A stretch of 64,000 nucleotides of DNA from Luteimonas granuli. GTDB lineage: Bacteria > Pseudomonadota > Gammaproteobacteria > Xanthomonadales > Xanthomonadaceae. The number at the start of each line of letters is the position of its first letter. Position 1 is the first letter of the stretch. The translations under genes were made by a program, and so were the position numbers. Shown here one piece after another: positions 46,921-55,261 of this stretch. Below the pieces are notes generated by a model that was not told the origin of the DNA, did not search any database, and was given only the letters and a program-made list of their open reading frames with translations. The DNA lies in the NCBI RefSeq assembly GCF_007795095.1, contig NZ_CP042218.1, positions 62,001-126,000 on the forward strand. The letters run 5' to 3'.

Positions 46921-46935
46921 GCAAGCGGCGTGCCA
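46921..46935 (-). promoter_or_regulatory. Sigma-54 promoter for flgB-C-D-E-F
   Basis: TGGCAC-N5-TTGC on the minus strand, complete consensus. It lies in the 106-base gap after cheV. Confidence 0.87.
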
Positions 46936-46993
46936 CGAGGGCGTCGCGCGGCCGGAGCGCGCGATCCGGGCCGTCAGCGCGGCGGCCGGGCCC

Positions 46994-47965
46994 TCAGCCG
47001 GGAAGCGCGGCCCCGGCGAACGCGCCGCCGGCCTCGTCCGCGACCTCGCGCAGGCGGGCCAGGATGTGGTCGGCCAGGTCGTGCGGGTTGTACTTGGCGA
47101 CGAAGGCGTCGGCGCCCACGCTCTGGACCATCGAAGTGTTGAACACCCCGGACAGCGAGGTGTGCAGGAGCACGAACAGATCGGCCAGTTCCGGGTGGCG
47201 ACGGATTTCCGTCGTCAGGGTGTAGCCGTCCATGGCCGGCATCTCGATGTCCGAGACCACCAGGGCATAGCGCTGCGCGGGCGACTCGCCGGCCGCGTGC
47301 ACCTGCAGGAGGTGGTCCAGCGCCTGGCGACCGTCGGAGAGCAGGGTGACGCCCACGCCGAGCTGGTCGAGCACGCGGCGGATCTGCTGCCGCGCCACGC
47401 GCGAGTCGTCCACCACCAGCACCTGCATCGGCGGCGCGCCGGGGGGCAGGGCGTACTCCCCGGACAGCTCGGCGTCCATCCGCGCCTGCGAGATCTCGGC
47501 CAGCACGCTTTCGACGTCGATCACCTGGATCAGTTCGCCGCCGTGACGGGTGACCGCGGTCAGGTAGCTGCTGCCTGCGCCGGAGTCCGGCGGCGGCAGG
47601 ATGTCCTCGACCGCGATGTTGACGATCCGCTCCACCTCGCTCACGAGGTAGCCCTGGACCGAACGGTTGAATTCGGTGACGACGAGGTAGCCGGGCGCGT
47701 CGGCGCGATCGCGCTCGGGGTGGCCGATCGCCCGCCCGAGGTCGAGCACCGGCACGCTGCGGCCGCGCACGTCGGCAACCCCGGCGAAGTCCGCCGGCAC
47801 GCCAGGCACCTGGAACAGCCCCGGGCGGCGCAGGACTTCTCGCACCTTGAACACGTTGACGCCAAAAAGCTGGCGGCCCCCAAGACGGAACAGCAACAGC
47901 GCCAGGCGGTTGTGTCCCGCCAGGCGCGTGCGCTGGTCGATGCGATCGATGAGGTTGTGCGACAT
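46994..47965 (-). CDS. cheV: Chemotaxis coupling protein CheV
   Basis: 323 residues: a CheW domain (about 10-170; LALLLFRLGGRQLFGVNVFK, VRGRSVPVLDLG) fused to a receiver domain (about 195-320) with LVVDDSRVAR, phospho-acceptor Asp in VVSDIEMPAMDGY and Lys in VAKYNPHDL. CheV is an adaptor with a phosphorylatable brake on receptor-kinase coupling. ATG 47965 is chosen by family start; the -10 of a sigma-28-like promoter is 7 bases upstream, predicting a leaderless message. Divergent from flgA, as in Vibrio and Pseudomonas. Confidence 0.95.
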   Translation of the reverse strand: MSHNLIDRIDQRTRLAGHNRLALLLFRLGGRQLFGVNVFKVREVLRRPGLFQVPGVPADFAGVADVRGRSVPVLDLGRAIGHPERDRADAPGYLVVTEFNRSVQGYLVSEVERIVNIAVEDILPPPDSGAGSSYLTAVTRHGGELIQVIDVESVLAEISQARMDAELSGEYALPPGAPPMQVLVVDDSRVARQQIRRVLDQLGVGVTLLSDGRQALDHLLQVHAAGESPAQRYALVVSDIEMPAMDGYTLTTEIRRHPELADLFVLLHTSLSGVFNTSMVQSVGADAFVAKYNPHDLADHILARLREVADEAGGAFAGAALPG

Positions 47966-47972
47966 GCCGCCG

Positions 47973-48000
47973 GTATCGGCCCGGCCGGTTCCGAACTTGA
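47973..48000 (-). promoter_or_regulatory. Sigma-28-like promoter for cheV
   Basis: TCAAG and GCCGATAC with 16 bases between TCAA and GCCG, minus strand. It overlaps nothing but sits 7 bases from the ATG. Spacing is one base over optimum. Confidence 0.6.
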
Positions 48001-48023
48001 GCCCGGACCTCCGGCGGGGCGGC

Positions 48024-48037
48024 GGCATGCCGCTTGC
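48024..48037 (+). promoter_or_regulatory. Sigma-54 promoter for flgA
   Basis: GGCAT-N5-TTGC on the plus strand, one change from GGCAC-N5-TTGC. Predicted start about 23 bases before the flgA ATG. Confidence 0.65.
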
Positions 48038-48071
48038 ATCCCGCAGCGGGCATCGTCCGCCGGAGTCCGCA

Positions 48072-48737
48072 ATGACGCCCGTTCCGCGCCTGTCCGCCCT
48101 GCTGGCCACACTCTTCCTCCTGTCCGGTGCCGGAATTCCGGCCGCGGCGACGGGATTCGAGCCGGTGCAGTCGATCCGCGACGCCGCACTGTCCGCGCTC
48201 GCCGACCGCGGCGGGGCCGAAGCCACCCTCGACCCGGCGCTGCGCATGCCGCGCTGCGGCGAACCGCTCCAGGCGCGGCGCATCGCTGCTGGCACGGTGG
48301 AGGTCGGCTGTGCGTCGGGCTGGCGCCTGTTCGTGCCGGTGCGCCTGAACCGGAGCCAGCAGGTGCTGGTGCTCGCGCGCGGGGTGGCCGGCGGCGAAAC
48401 CATCGCCGCGGACATGTTCGAGGTGCAGGAGCGCGATCCGGGCCGGATCGCCGGCGCGGCGGTCGCCGACCCGGCCCATGCGGTCGGCCGCGTGGCGCGG
48501 CGCGGCCTCGCCGCCGGCGGCGTGCTGACTGCCGGCGACCTGGCCTCTCCCCGTCTGGTCCGGCGGGGTGACAGCGTCGCCCTGGTTTCGAGGCTCCACG
48601 GGGTCGAGGTCCGGATGGCCGGCCGTGCGCTGGGCGATGCCGGCGAGCATGAGCGCGTGAGCGCCGAGAACCTGTCCTCGCGGCGCGTGGTCCAGGGCGT
48701 GGTCGACGCCTCGGGCGACGTGATCGTGGGCCACTGA
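48072..48737 (+). CDS. flgA: P-ring assembly chaperone FlgA
   Basis: 221-residue periplasmic protein. Sec signal peptide (LSALLATLFLLSGAGIPAAA, cleavage near residue 26) and a SAF-type C-terminal domain (VLARGVAGGETIAADMFEVQ, RRGLAAGGVLTAGDL, RRGDSVALVSR). It chaperones FlgI. ATG 48072 agrees with the signal peptide and the sigma-54 site; the frame is open upstream across cheV antisense. Confidence 0.93.
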   Translation: MTPVPRLSALLATLFLLSGAGIPAAATGFEPVQSIRDAALSALADRGGAEATLDPALRMPRCGEPLQARRIAAGTVEVGCASGWRLFVPVRLNRSQQVLVLARGVAGGETIAADMFEVQERDPGRIAGAAVADPAHAVGRVARRGLAAGGVLTAGDLASPRLVRRGDSVALVSRLHGVEVRMAGRALGDAGEHERVSAENLSSRRVVQGVVDASGDVIVGH

Positions 48738-48756
48738 GACGTAGCGCACATTCCCC

Positions 48757-48783
48757 TAAAGCTTCCCCGGCCGTGGCCGATAC
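48757..48783 (+). promoter_or_regulatory. Sigma-28 promoter for flgM-flgN
   Basis: TAAAG and GCCGATAC with 15 bases between TAAA and GCCG. Predicted start near 48790, 37 bases before flgM, which excludes the upstream in-frame Met at 48773. Confidence 0.88.
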
Positions 48784-48826
48784 CGGTCACGACCCCATTC
48801 GGCGCCGCTGGCGCCTGGACTCCGAC

Positions 48827-49135
48827 ATGAGCCAGAAGATCGAAGGAACACCGCCCTCCGCCCCTGTCCGCGTGACGCAGCTGGCCGGCCAGGTGTCCCG
48901 GGCCGGCGACGCGCGCGACAGGGCGATCGAGGCCCCGGCGGCCGGCGACAGCCTGCGCCTGACCAGCGAGGCCGCCGGCCTGCAGGCCCTGCGCCAGGAG
49001 CTGGCCACTCGGCCGGCGGTGGACGAGGGGCGCGTGCAGGCGGTGCGGGAGGCCCTGGCCTCCGGCAGCTATCGCATCGACCCCGAAGCGATCGCCACCG
49101 CGATGCTCGAGCTCGACGCGCAGCTGGGCGGCTGA
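48827..49135 (+). CDS. flgM: Anti-sigma-28 factor FlgM
   Basis: 102-residue FlgM. N-terminal half is disordered in type; the C-terminal sigma-binding helices are typical (VDEGRVQAVREALASGSYRI, DPEAIATAMLELD). It holds FliA inactive until it is exported through the finished hook. Expressed from a FliA promoter, giving negative feedback. The flgN ATG overlaps its stop. Confidence 0.94.
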   Translation: MSQKIEGTPPSAPVRVTQLAGQVSRAGDARDRAIEAPAAGDSLRLTSEAAGLQALRQELATRPAVDEGRVQAVREALASGSYRIDPEAIATAMLELDAQLGG

Positions 49136-49470
49136 TGTCGGACTCCGGCTCCAGCGTCGAACGCCTGGCCCTGGCCCTGGCCGACGAGCGCGACGCGCTG
49201 ATCGGCGGCGATGCCGACAGTCTGCTGCGCGCGACCCGGGAGAAGCTGGCGGCGCTGCACGCCCTGGAAACGGACATCGATCCCGGCCTGGCCGGACGCA
49301 TCGCCGAGCTGGCCGAGCTCAATCGCGCCAACGGCGCACTGCTCGCGCGGCGGCGACGCGAGGTGAACTGGGCGCTGCGTCACCTGGGCCGGACCGAGAG
49401 CGCGCCCGCCTATGACGCCTCCGGTGGCGTCGAGCAGGCCCTCAACACGCGTCAGCTCGCCGTCGCCTGA
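49135..49470 (+). CDS. flgN: Flagellar chaperone FlgN
   Basis: 111-residue helical protein (VERLALALADERDALIGG, LAELNRANGALLARRRREV). FlgN chaperones FlgK and FlgL. Identified by size, helicity, the N-x-x-N-G pattern and its place directly after flgM with one-base overlap. Confidence 0.88.
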   Translation: MSDSGSSVERLALALADERDALIGGDADSLLRATREKLAALHALETDIDPGLAGRIAELAELNRANGALLARRRREVNWALRHLGRTESAPAYDASGGVEQALNTRQLAVA

Positions 49471-49541
49471 TCGCGCGCGCGGCGGGCATCCGGGCAAGGC
49501 CGTAGAATGCGGCGGCTGGATCCGTCGTCCCTGCAGGCTGC

Positions 49542-50747
49542 ATGAGTCCGTCCCCCTCCTTCCCGCTTCCCTCCATCGACCTCCTGGATTCGGCGCTGTC
49601 CCACCTGCAGGAAGGCGTGCTGATCTACCGCGAGGGGCAGCTTCTCTACGCGAATCCCGCGGGGCAGGCCATGTGCCGCTGGCATCCGTTCTGGAGCGAG
49701 GACGAACAACGGCTGGAGGACCTGCTGCCCGGGCATGCGCTGCCGCAGGCGCGCGACCAGGGGCGCTGGAGCGACTTCGTCCCGTTCGGCGAGGGCCGCA
49801 TGCTGGCCGCCCGGCTGTATTCGCTCGACGGCCCCGAGGGGCATGCGCTCCTGTTGCTGCAGGCCCCGAGCCTGGTGCGCGACGGCGACAAGGAGCTGCT
49901 GCGCAGGCACGAGGAGCTCAACGTGCGCCTGACCGCGGCGCAGAAGAAGCTGCTCGAGTCGGAGAAGCTGGCATCGATCGGCCAACTCGCCGCCGGCGTG
50001 GCCCACGAGATCAACAATCCGATCGGCTACGTGCATTCCAACCTGGGCAGCCTGCAGGAGTACCTGAGCAGCCTGTTCGCGCTGATCGAGGTCTACGAGC
50101 GCGCGCTGCGCTCCCCCGACCCGTGCGCCATGCGGCCCGAGATCGAGGCCACCCGCGAGCGCCTGGACATCGACTTCATCAGCCGCGACCTGCCCCAGCT
50201 GATGACCGAGTCCCGGGAAGGCATCGAGCGCGTGACCCGCATCGTGCGCGACCTCAAGGACTTTTCCCGCTCCGACCGCGAACTGGGCTGGAAGCTCGCC
50301 GATCTGCATGCCAGCCTCGACTCGACCCTGAACATCGTCTGGAACCAGCTGCGCTACAAGGCGACCCTGGTGAAACGCTACAGCGTCCTGCCGATGGTCG
50401 AGTGCCTGCAGTCGGAGCTCGGCCAGGTGTTCATGAACCTGCTGCTCAACGCCGGCCAGGCGATCGAGGAGCAGGGCACCATCACCGTGAGCACCGGCCA
50501 GGCCGGGGACACCGTCTGGGTCGAGATCGCCGATACCGGCAGCGGCATTCCCGTCGAGCTGCAGCAACGCATCTTCGATCCATTCTACACCACCAAGCCG
50601 GTGGGCACCGGCACCGGCCTCGGGCTGTCGATCTCCTACGGGATCATGGCCAAGCACGGCGGCCGCGTGGAGGTGGACAGCGCGCCCGGCGAGGGCAGCA
50701 GGTTCCGCCTGGTGCTGCCGATCCGGCAGCCCGTGCGCACCCCCTGA
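49542..50747 (+). CDS. Cytoplasmic PAS-domain sensor histidine kinase
   Basis: 401 residues, no membrane helix. PAS-like domain (about 15-110, LSHLQEGVLIYREGQLLYAN), a HisKA dimerisation region with phospho-His155 in GQLAAGVAHEINNPIGY, and an HATPase domain (FMNLLLNAGQAIEEQG, DTGSGIP, FDPFYTTKPVGTGTGLGLSI). The AHEINNP type with an insertion after the H-box resembles kinases that feed NtrC-like or orphan regulators. No regulator is adjacent. 71 bases after flgN; a TAGAAT -10-like box at 49503-49508 has no clear -35. Confidence 0.92.
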   Translation: MSPSPSFPLPSIDLLDSALSHLQEGVLIYREGQLLYANPAGQAMCRWHPFWSEDEQRLEDLLPGHALPQARDQGRWSDFVPFGEGRMLAARLYSLDGPEGHALLLLQAPSLVRDGDKELLRRHEELNVRLTAAQKKLLESEKLASIGQLAAGVAHEINNPIGYVHSNLGSLQEYLSSLFALIEVYERALRSPDPCAMRPEIEATRERLDIDFISRDLPQLMTESREGIERVTRIVRDLKDFSRSDRELGWKLADLHASLDSTLNIVWNQLRYKATLVKRYSVLPMVECLQSELGQVFMNLLLNAGQAIEEQGTITVSTGQAGDTVWVEIADTGSGIPVELQQRIFDPFYTTKPVGTGTGLGLSISYGIMAKHGGRVEVDSAPGEGSRFRLVLPIRQPVRTP

Positions 50748-50758
50748 CGCCGGAACCC

Positions 50759-50779
50759 CCGGGGCCCGGGCGGCCCCGG
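50759..50779. other. Hairpin between convergent genes
   Basis: An 8-bp stem (CCGGGGCC/GGCCCCGG) with a 5-base loop in the 33-base gap between the convergent kinase and GGDEF-EAL genes. No T-tract, so it may slow polymerase but is not a classical terminator. Confidence 0.4.
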
Positions 50780-50780
50780 A

Positions 50781-52502
50781 TCAGGGCGCCGGCGCCCGCG
50801 CGCGTTGGGCTTCGTGCGTGCGGAACGCCTGCTGGATGTGCTCGCGCAGTTCGCGGTCGTCCCAGGGCTTGGTCAGGAAGCGGTAGATCGCGCCGTGGTT
50901 GATCGCCTCGGTGACCGTGGCGAGATCGGCATACCCCGAGAGCACGATGCGGATGGTGTCCGGGTAGAGCATCTTCACCTGGGCGAGGAACTCGGTGCCG
51001 CTCATCTCCGACATGCGCTGGTCGGACAGGATCACCTGGATCTCGTTGGTCGCCAGCAGCGCCAGCGCCTCGCGCACGCTGTTCACGGCAAGGATGCGGT
51101 AGCCGTCGCGCCGGAACAGGCGCGCCAGCGCGTTCAGCACGTTCTCCTCGTCGTCCACCAGGAGCAGGGTCTGGTCGGCGCGGGTGGTGGTGAAGAGCTC
51201 GGGCCGCAGGTGGCGTGCCCGCAGGACCTGGCCGGCGGGCCCGGCCTCCACCGGCTCGCCGAACAGGTAGCCCTGGAAATAGTCGCAATCGGTGCGACGG
51301 AGGAAACCGAGCTGGGCCTCGGTCTCGACGCCATTGGCGATCACCTTCATCCCCAACTGGTGGGCCATCGCGATCATGGCGCGCAGGATCGCGGTCTCGC
51401 GGCTGTCGAGCAGGGCGGCCTTGGTGAAGCTGCGGTCGATCTTGAGCGTGTCGGCGGGATAGCGCACCAGGGTGCGGAGGTTGGCGTCGCCGGTTCCGAA
51501 GTTGTCCAGGGTCAGGCCGATGCCTTCGCGACGCAGCGCCCGGATGGTCTGGAACACGATATGGGCGTCGTTGTTGAGCACGCTCTCGTTGATCTCCAGC
51601 ACGATCGCAGGGGCGGGCACCCCGGCGTGCTGCATCAGCCCCAGCAGGTGCTCGACGAAGCCCGGCTGCAGCAGCTGCAGGGTCGAGACGTTGACCCCGA
51701 TGAAGAAGTCGTCCACGCCCTGCTCGCGCCACTCGCGGGCCTGGGCCACCGCGCGCTCGATCATCCAGTCGCCGATCTGCAGGATCACGCCGAGGCGTTC
51801 GGCGGTGCGGATGAAACGTTCCGGCAGCAGCTCGCCCAGAGTGGGCGACTGCCAGCGGATCAGGGCCTCCATGCCGAGCACGCGGCCGTCGCGTGCGCTG
51901 ATCTTGGGCTGGTACCTGAGCGTGAACTCGTTCCGGGCCAGGGCGCCCACGATCTGGCTGGAGATGGCGCGTTCACCCTGCGGCGTCCTGCTGGTCCGCC
52001 CCGAATGCACGTACACCGGCGCATCGGCCCCCGGCGACGCACGCCACATCGACGCTTCGGCCAGCTGCAGCAGCGTGCTCGCGTCGGTGGCGTGCTCCGG
52101 CGACAGGCTGATCCCCGCCTTGGCGGTGAGCAGGAGGGTATAGGGAAGGATGGTGAGCGGCTGCTCGATCAGGGCGATCAGGGCCTCGGAGATCTGCTGC
52201 GCCGAATGGTCCTTCTCGTCGAGCGTCGCCACCGCCACGAACTCGTCGCTGCCGTGGCGCCAGACCTCGCCCCGGCCCGCGAGTCCGGCGCGCAGGCGCT
52301 GGCCGACGATCTGCAGCACGGCGTCGCCGACCTCGGTCCCCATGTTCTGGTTGATCGATGCGAACTGCTCGATGTCGATGTGCAGCACCATCAGGCGGCC
52401 GTTGCGCGCTGCCACCGACGTGACCATGGCCTGCAGCGCGGGATGGCCGGCGCCCAGGCGGGGCAGCAGGACGGGAGCGGCGTCAGGGTCCAGCGTCGAC
52501 AT
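50781..52502 (-). CDS. Degenerate GGDEF-EAL protein with C-terminal receiver domain
   Basis: 573 residues. GGDEF-like domain (about 30-165) whose signature is GSDEF (residues 84-88), EAL domain (about 180-430) and a receiver domain at the C-terminus (about 443-560, Asp494 in ILSDQRMSEM). In the EAL domain E212 of EAL and LKID are kept. The usual DDFG is DNFG (333-336) and the usual AEGVE is ANGVE (389-393); both places normally carry metal or catalytic acids. So cyclase activity is unlikely and phosphodiesterase activity doubtful; a regulatory c-di-GMP or GTP sensor controlled by phosphorylation is more plausible. No membrane segment. Confidence 0.9.
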   Translation of the reverse strand: MSTLDPDAAPVLLPRLGAGHPALQAMVTSVAARNGRLMVLHIDIEQFASINQNMGTEVGDAVLQIVGQRLRAGLAGRGEVWRHGSDEFVAVATLDEKDHSAQQISEALIALIEQPLTILPYTLLLTAKAGISLSPEHATDASTLLQLAEASMWRASPGADAPVYVHSGRTSRTPQGERAISSQIVGALARNEFTLRYQPKISARDGRVLGMEALIRWQSPTLGELLPERFIRTAERLGVILQIGDWMIERAVAQAREWREQGVDDFFIGVNVSTLQLLQPGFVEHLLGLMQHAGVPAPAIVLEINESVLNNDAHIVFQTIRALRREGIGLTLDNFGTGDANLRTLVRYPADTLKIDRSFTKAALLDSRETAILRAMIAMAHQLGMKVIANGVETEAQLGFLRRTDCDYFQGYLFGEPVEAGPAGQVLRARHLRPELFTTTRADQTLLLVDDEENVLNALARLFRRDGYRILAVNSVREALALLATNEIQVILSDQRMSEMSGTEFLAQVKMLYPDTIRIVLSGYADLATVTEAINHGAIYRFLTKPWDDRELREHIQQAFRTHEAQRARAPAP

Positions 52503-52540
52503 GAACCTATTCTATGCGGCGGCGGGCGACGTTCCCGGCG

Positions 52541-53272
52541 CTACCGGCACGGGAGGGACGCCAGCACCCGCGTGCCGCGCCCGGGGGCCGAGGCGATGTC
52601 CATGCGCCCGCCGGCACTGCGTGCCCGTTCGCGCATCGCCACCAGTCCCGGGCCGACGGTCACGAGAGGATCGAAGCCGCGCCCGTTGTCGACGACTTCC
52701 AGCACGCACCGGTCGTCCTCGACGCGCAGCGCCAGCGAGACCCTGTCCGCGCGCGCGTGCCGCAGGGCATTGGCCAGCGCCTCCTGGACGATCCGGAAAC
52801 CGGTCTGCTCCACGGACGGCCCCGGGCGGCGCGGCAGCGGGTCGATCCGCAGTTCCAGCGCACAGCCTGCAGCGACGCATGCGGCCTCGGCGTGCCAGCG
52901 CAGCGCGGCCTCCAGACCCAGCGCGTCGAGCGGCGGGGGACGCATCCGAGCGCAGATCGTGCGCACCTGATGGAGCGCGGCGTCGGCCTGCGCAAGGATG
53001 TCCTCGAGCTCCTCCCTGCGCCGGTCCGGGTCGGTCTCGTGCAGGGCCGCGTGCGCGGCCATGCGGATCGCGGTGATCGACTGGCCGGCACCGTTGTGGA
53101 GGCCGCGCGCGACCATGCGCCGTTCCTCCTCCTGGGTCGCGAACAGGTGGTCCGCCATCGCCCGCAGTTCGCGATTCTCGGCTTCGATGCGCTCGTGGCG
53201 GAGGCCGCGAGCGGCGGGTTCGCCCTTCGGCCTCTCGGCCGGGTCGGGCACGACGGGAACGTCGGAAGCCAT
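52541..53272 (-). CDS. NarX/DegS-type (HisKA_3) cytoplasmic histidine kinase
   Basis: 243 residues without membrane helices or sensor domain. A short coiled N-terminus (about 25-50), the HisKA_3 helix with EEERRMVARGLHNGAGQ (His59; the usual HD or HE is HN here) and an HATPase domain (QEALANALRHARADRVSLAL, DNGRGFD, GPGLVAMRERARSAGG). Such kinases work with LuxR-type regulators; the one at 29579-30211 is a candidate. Start taken as ATG 53272, which gives MASDVP; longer frames have no support. Confidence 0.85.
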   Translation of the reverse strand: MASDVPVVPDPAERPKGEPAARGLRHERIEAENRELRAMADHLFATQEEERRMVARGLHNGAGQSITAIRMAAHAALHETDPDRRREELEDILAQADAALHQVRTICARMRPPPLDALGLEAALRWHAEAACVAAGCALELRIDPLPRRPGPSVEQTGFRIVQEALANALRHARADRVSLALRVEDDRCVLEVVDNGRGFDPLVTVGPGLVAMRERARSAGGRMDIASAPGRGTRVLASLPCR

Positions 53273-53343
53273 CGGGAATCCACGGGACGGGGATCCCAGT
53301 CTACCGGCCTTCCGGCGCCGCGCCCGTACGGCGGCGTGCAGAC

Positions 53344-54540
53344 TCAGAACAGCTCGACCGTGCCCGCGCTCATGGATTCCTGGGTCACCGGCTTGTGCGG
53401 CGGCTTCTCCCAGGTGGCGCGCTGGGTATGCAGGCGCTGGCTGACCTTCCGCAGTGCTTCCTGCATCTCGTCGTCGAAGACGCCGCCGTTGCGCCGCAGC
53501 AGGTCCTGCAGCTCGATGGCCTCGCGGTTGATGGTGTTGAGGCGCTCGAGGTGCGAATGGACGCCGCCCAGGGCCTGGGTGGCGATGTCCTCGAACTGCA
53601 GCGCGCGCACCGCCTCGGCGACGGTGGCGTCGATGGCGCGGCCGCATTCGGAGATCTCGCGCATGCCGTCGCCCAGCGAACGGTTGATGGCGGCGACCTG
53701 GTCGAGCATTTCGGCGGCCTCGCCGCGCGCCTCGCGCGAACGGTCGAGGTCGCGCGAGGCCATGTTGGACACGGTGTCGCGGACCTTGGCGATCGACTCC
53801 TTGGAGCTGTGCGCGAGCTTGCGGATCTGCTCGTTGAAGGCCGTGGAGCGCTCGGACAGGTTGCGGACCTCGTCCGCGACCACCGCGAAGCCACGGCCGG
53901 CCTCGCCCGCGCGCGCTGCCTCGATGGCGGCGTTGAGCGCCAGCAGGTTGGTCTGGTCGGCGATCGACTTCACGTCCTCGAGCAGGGCGAAGATCCCGTC
54001 CAGGTGGCCGGCCATCTCGTCGATGTGGGTGACCGTGGCGCCACTCTGGCCGCTGACCTGCTCCAGGGCCTCGACCAGCTGCTCCATGCGCTGGCTGGCG
54101 TGCTGGGCGAAGCGGGCGACGTCGGAGCCGCCGCCGCGCTGGTCACCGGCCTGGTCGAGGATGCGGGTCATCGCCTGCGCCTGCTGGCGGGACTTGCGGT
54201 TCATCGCCTCGAAGCTGCTGCCGAGCCCCGAAACAGCCTGCCTGACCAGGTCGCGCGCACGCTCCACCTCCACCCGCGAGCCCTCGATCTCGGCACCCAC
54301 GAACTGGCGCAGTTCGGTGAGGAGCTTGTCCTGCTCCCTGGTGGCGCGCTGGTGCGCCGCCGGCCGGGTGACCTCGCGCCGCACCAGCCAGAAGCAGAGC
54401 ACCAGCCAGCTCGCGGTCAGGGTCAGCAGGATCGCCCAGCGGACCGGCTCCGGCCAGCCGAAGGCGAACGCCAGCGGCAGCAGCAGGGTCAGGGCCAGTG
54501 GGGCGGCCAGGCGGATCAGGGTGCGTGCGTACATGGACAC
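53344..54540 (-). CDS. Methyl-accepting chemotaxis protein without periplasmic domain
   Basis: 398 residues. Two close membrane helices (about 8-27 and 34-53) with only a few residues between, then a long helical signalling domain with the hairpin tip [20 protein letters not shown] and [13 protein letters not shown]. No sizeable ligand domain lies outside the membrane, so it should sense a cytoplasmic or membrane signal. The C-terminus ends GTVELF with no CheR pentapeptide. A sigma-28 promoter precedes it, tying it to motility. Confidence 0.93.
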   Translation of the reverse strand: MSMYARTLIRLAAPLALTLLLPLAFAFGWPEPVRWAILLTLTASWLVLCFWLVRREVTRPAAHQRATREQDKLLTELRQFVGAEIEGSRVEVERARDLVRQAVSGLGSSFEAMNRKSRQQAQAMTRILDQAGDQRGGGSDVARFAQHASQRMEQLVEALEQVSGQSGATVTHIDEMAGHLDGIFALLEDVKSIADQTNLLALNAAIEAARAGEAGRGFAVVADEVRNLSERSTAFNEQIRKLAHSSKESIAKVRDTVSNMASRDLDRSREARGEAAEMLDQVAAINRSLGDGMREISECGRAIDATVAEAVRALQFEDIATQALGGVHSHLERLNTINREAIELQDLLRRNGGVFDDEMQEALRKVSQRLHTQRATWEKPPHKPVTQESMSAGTVELF

Positions 54541-54564
54541 TACTCGGCGGATTCTCAGATCCCC

Positions 54565-54591
54565 GTATCGGCGCCCGCGCCGTCGACTTTA
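54565..54591 (-). promoter_or_regulatory. Sigma-28 promoter for the chemoreceptor gene
   Basis: TAAAG and GCCGATAC with 15 bases between TAAA and GCCG, minus strand; about 20 bases of leader before the ATG at 54540. Confidence 0.85.
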
Positions 54592-54652
54592 GCCGCGGCT
54601 CCCGCGCGTCCTCTGCCCCCGGCCTGGAGCGTGACGGCGGTCACCCTCCCTG

Positions 54653-55261
54653 TCAGTGCAGCAGTTCCTCCACCGCCCGCGTCATCGCTCCGCGCTGGAA
54701 CAGGAAGTCCCAGGGGCTGCCACCGTTCTGGCGCCACAGCACCGCCGAGCGCAGCGCCGCCATCAGCATGGCGCGGATCTCGGCGACGATGGCCGCCTGG
54801 CCCAGGTAGTGCGGGTTGCCCTGGACCAGCACCCGCGGACGCAGGTGGCTGACCGTGTCGGCGTAGAGGGCGCCGAGCCTGGACAGGACGTCGGGGTGCG
54901 CCGTGCCCAGGCTCCGCGCCTCGTCGCGGATGGCAAGGATGCCCGCGTGCACGCGCCCCGCGACCTCCTCGTCCTGCACGAAACGGCGCTCGAGCTGGGT
55001 CACCGCCAGCGCCAGCTTGGGCAGCAGCGGATCCTGGCCACGGTTGGCCAGGTAGTCGCGCACCAGCATCAGACCGGGACGGACGTTGGCGACGCCGCCG
55101 TACACATCGGCGGTGGATTCGGCGTCGATCCTGAAAACGCTCTCGAGCGCCGTTTCCAGCACCACACCTTCGGCCTGGCCGGTCTCGGCCACCCGGCGCA
55201 CCTGGCGCAGCGCCTGCGCCAGGCCGGCCAGCGCCAGCATGCGGTCGTGCATCGCGTTCAT
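54653..55261 (-). CDS. hflD: High-frequency lysogenization protein HflD homologue
   Basis: 202-residue helical protein of the HflD (YcfC) family: [41 protein letters not shown] segment, and [20 protein letters not shown]. In enterobacteria hflD also follows mnmA. Role outside phage lambda biology is unclear; peripheral membrane association is reported for the family. Overlaps mnmA by 4 bases. Confidence 0.93.
   Translation of the reverse strand: MNAMHDRMLALAGLAQALRQVRRVAETGQAEGVVLETALESVFRIDAESTADVYGGVANVRPGLMLVRDYLANRGQDPLLPKLALAVTQLERRFVQDEEVAGRVHAGILAIRDEARSLGTAHPDVLSRLGALYADTVSHLRPRVLVQGNPHYLGQAAIVAEIRAMLMAALRSAVLWRQNGGSPWDFLFQRGAMTRAVEELLH

Noticed and set aside
48773..48826. Upstream in-frame Met start for FlgM
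   Set aside because: It lies inside the sigma-28 promoter and would not be transcribed from it.
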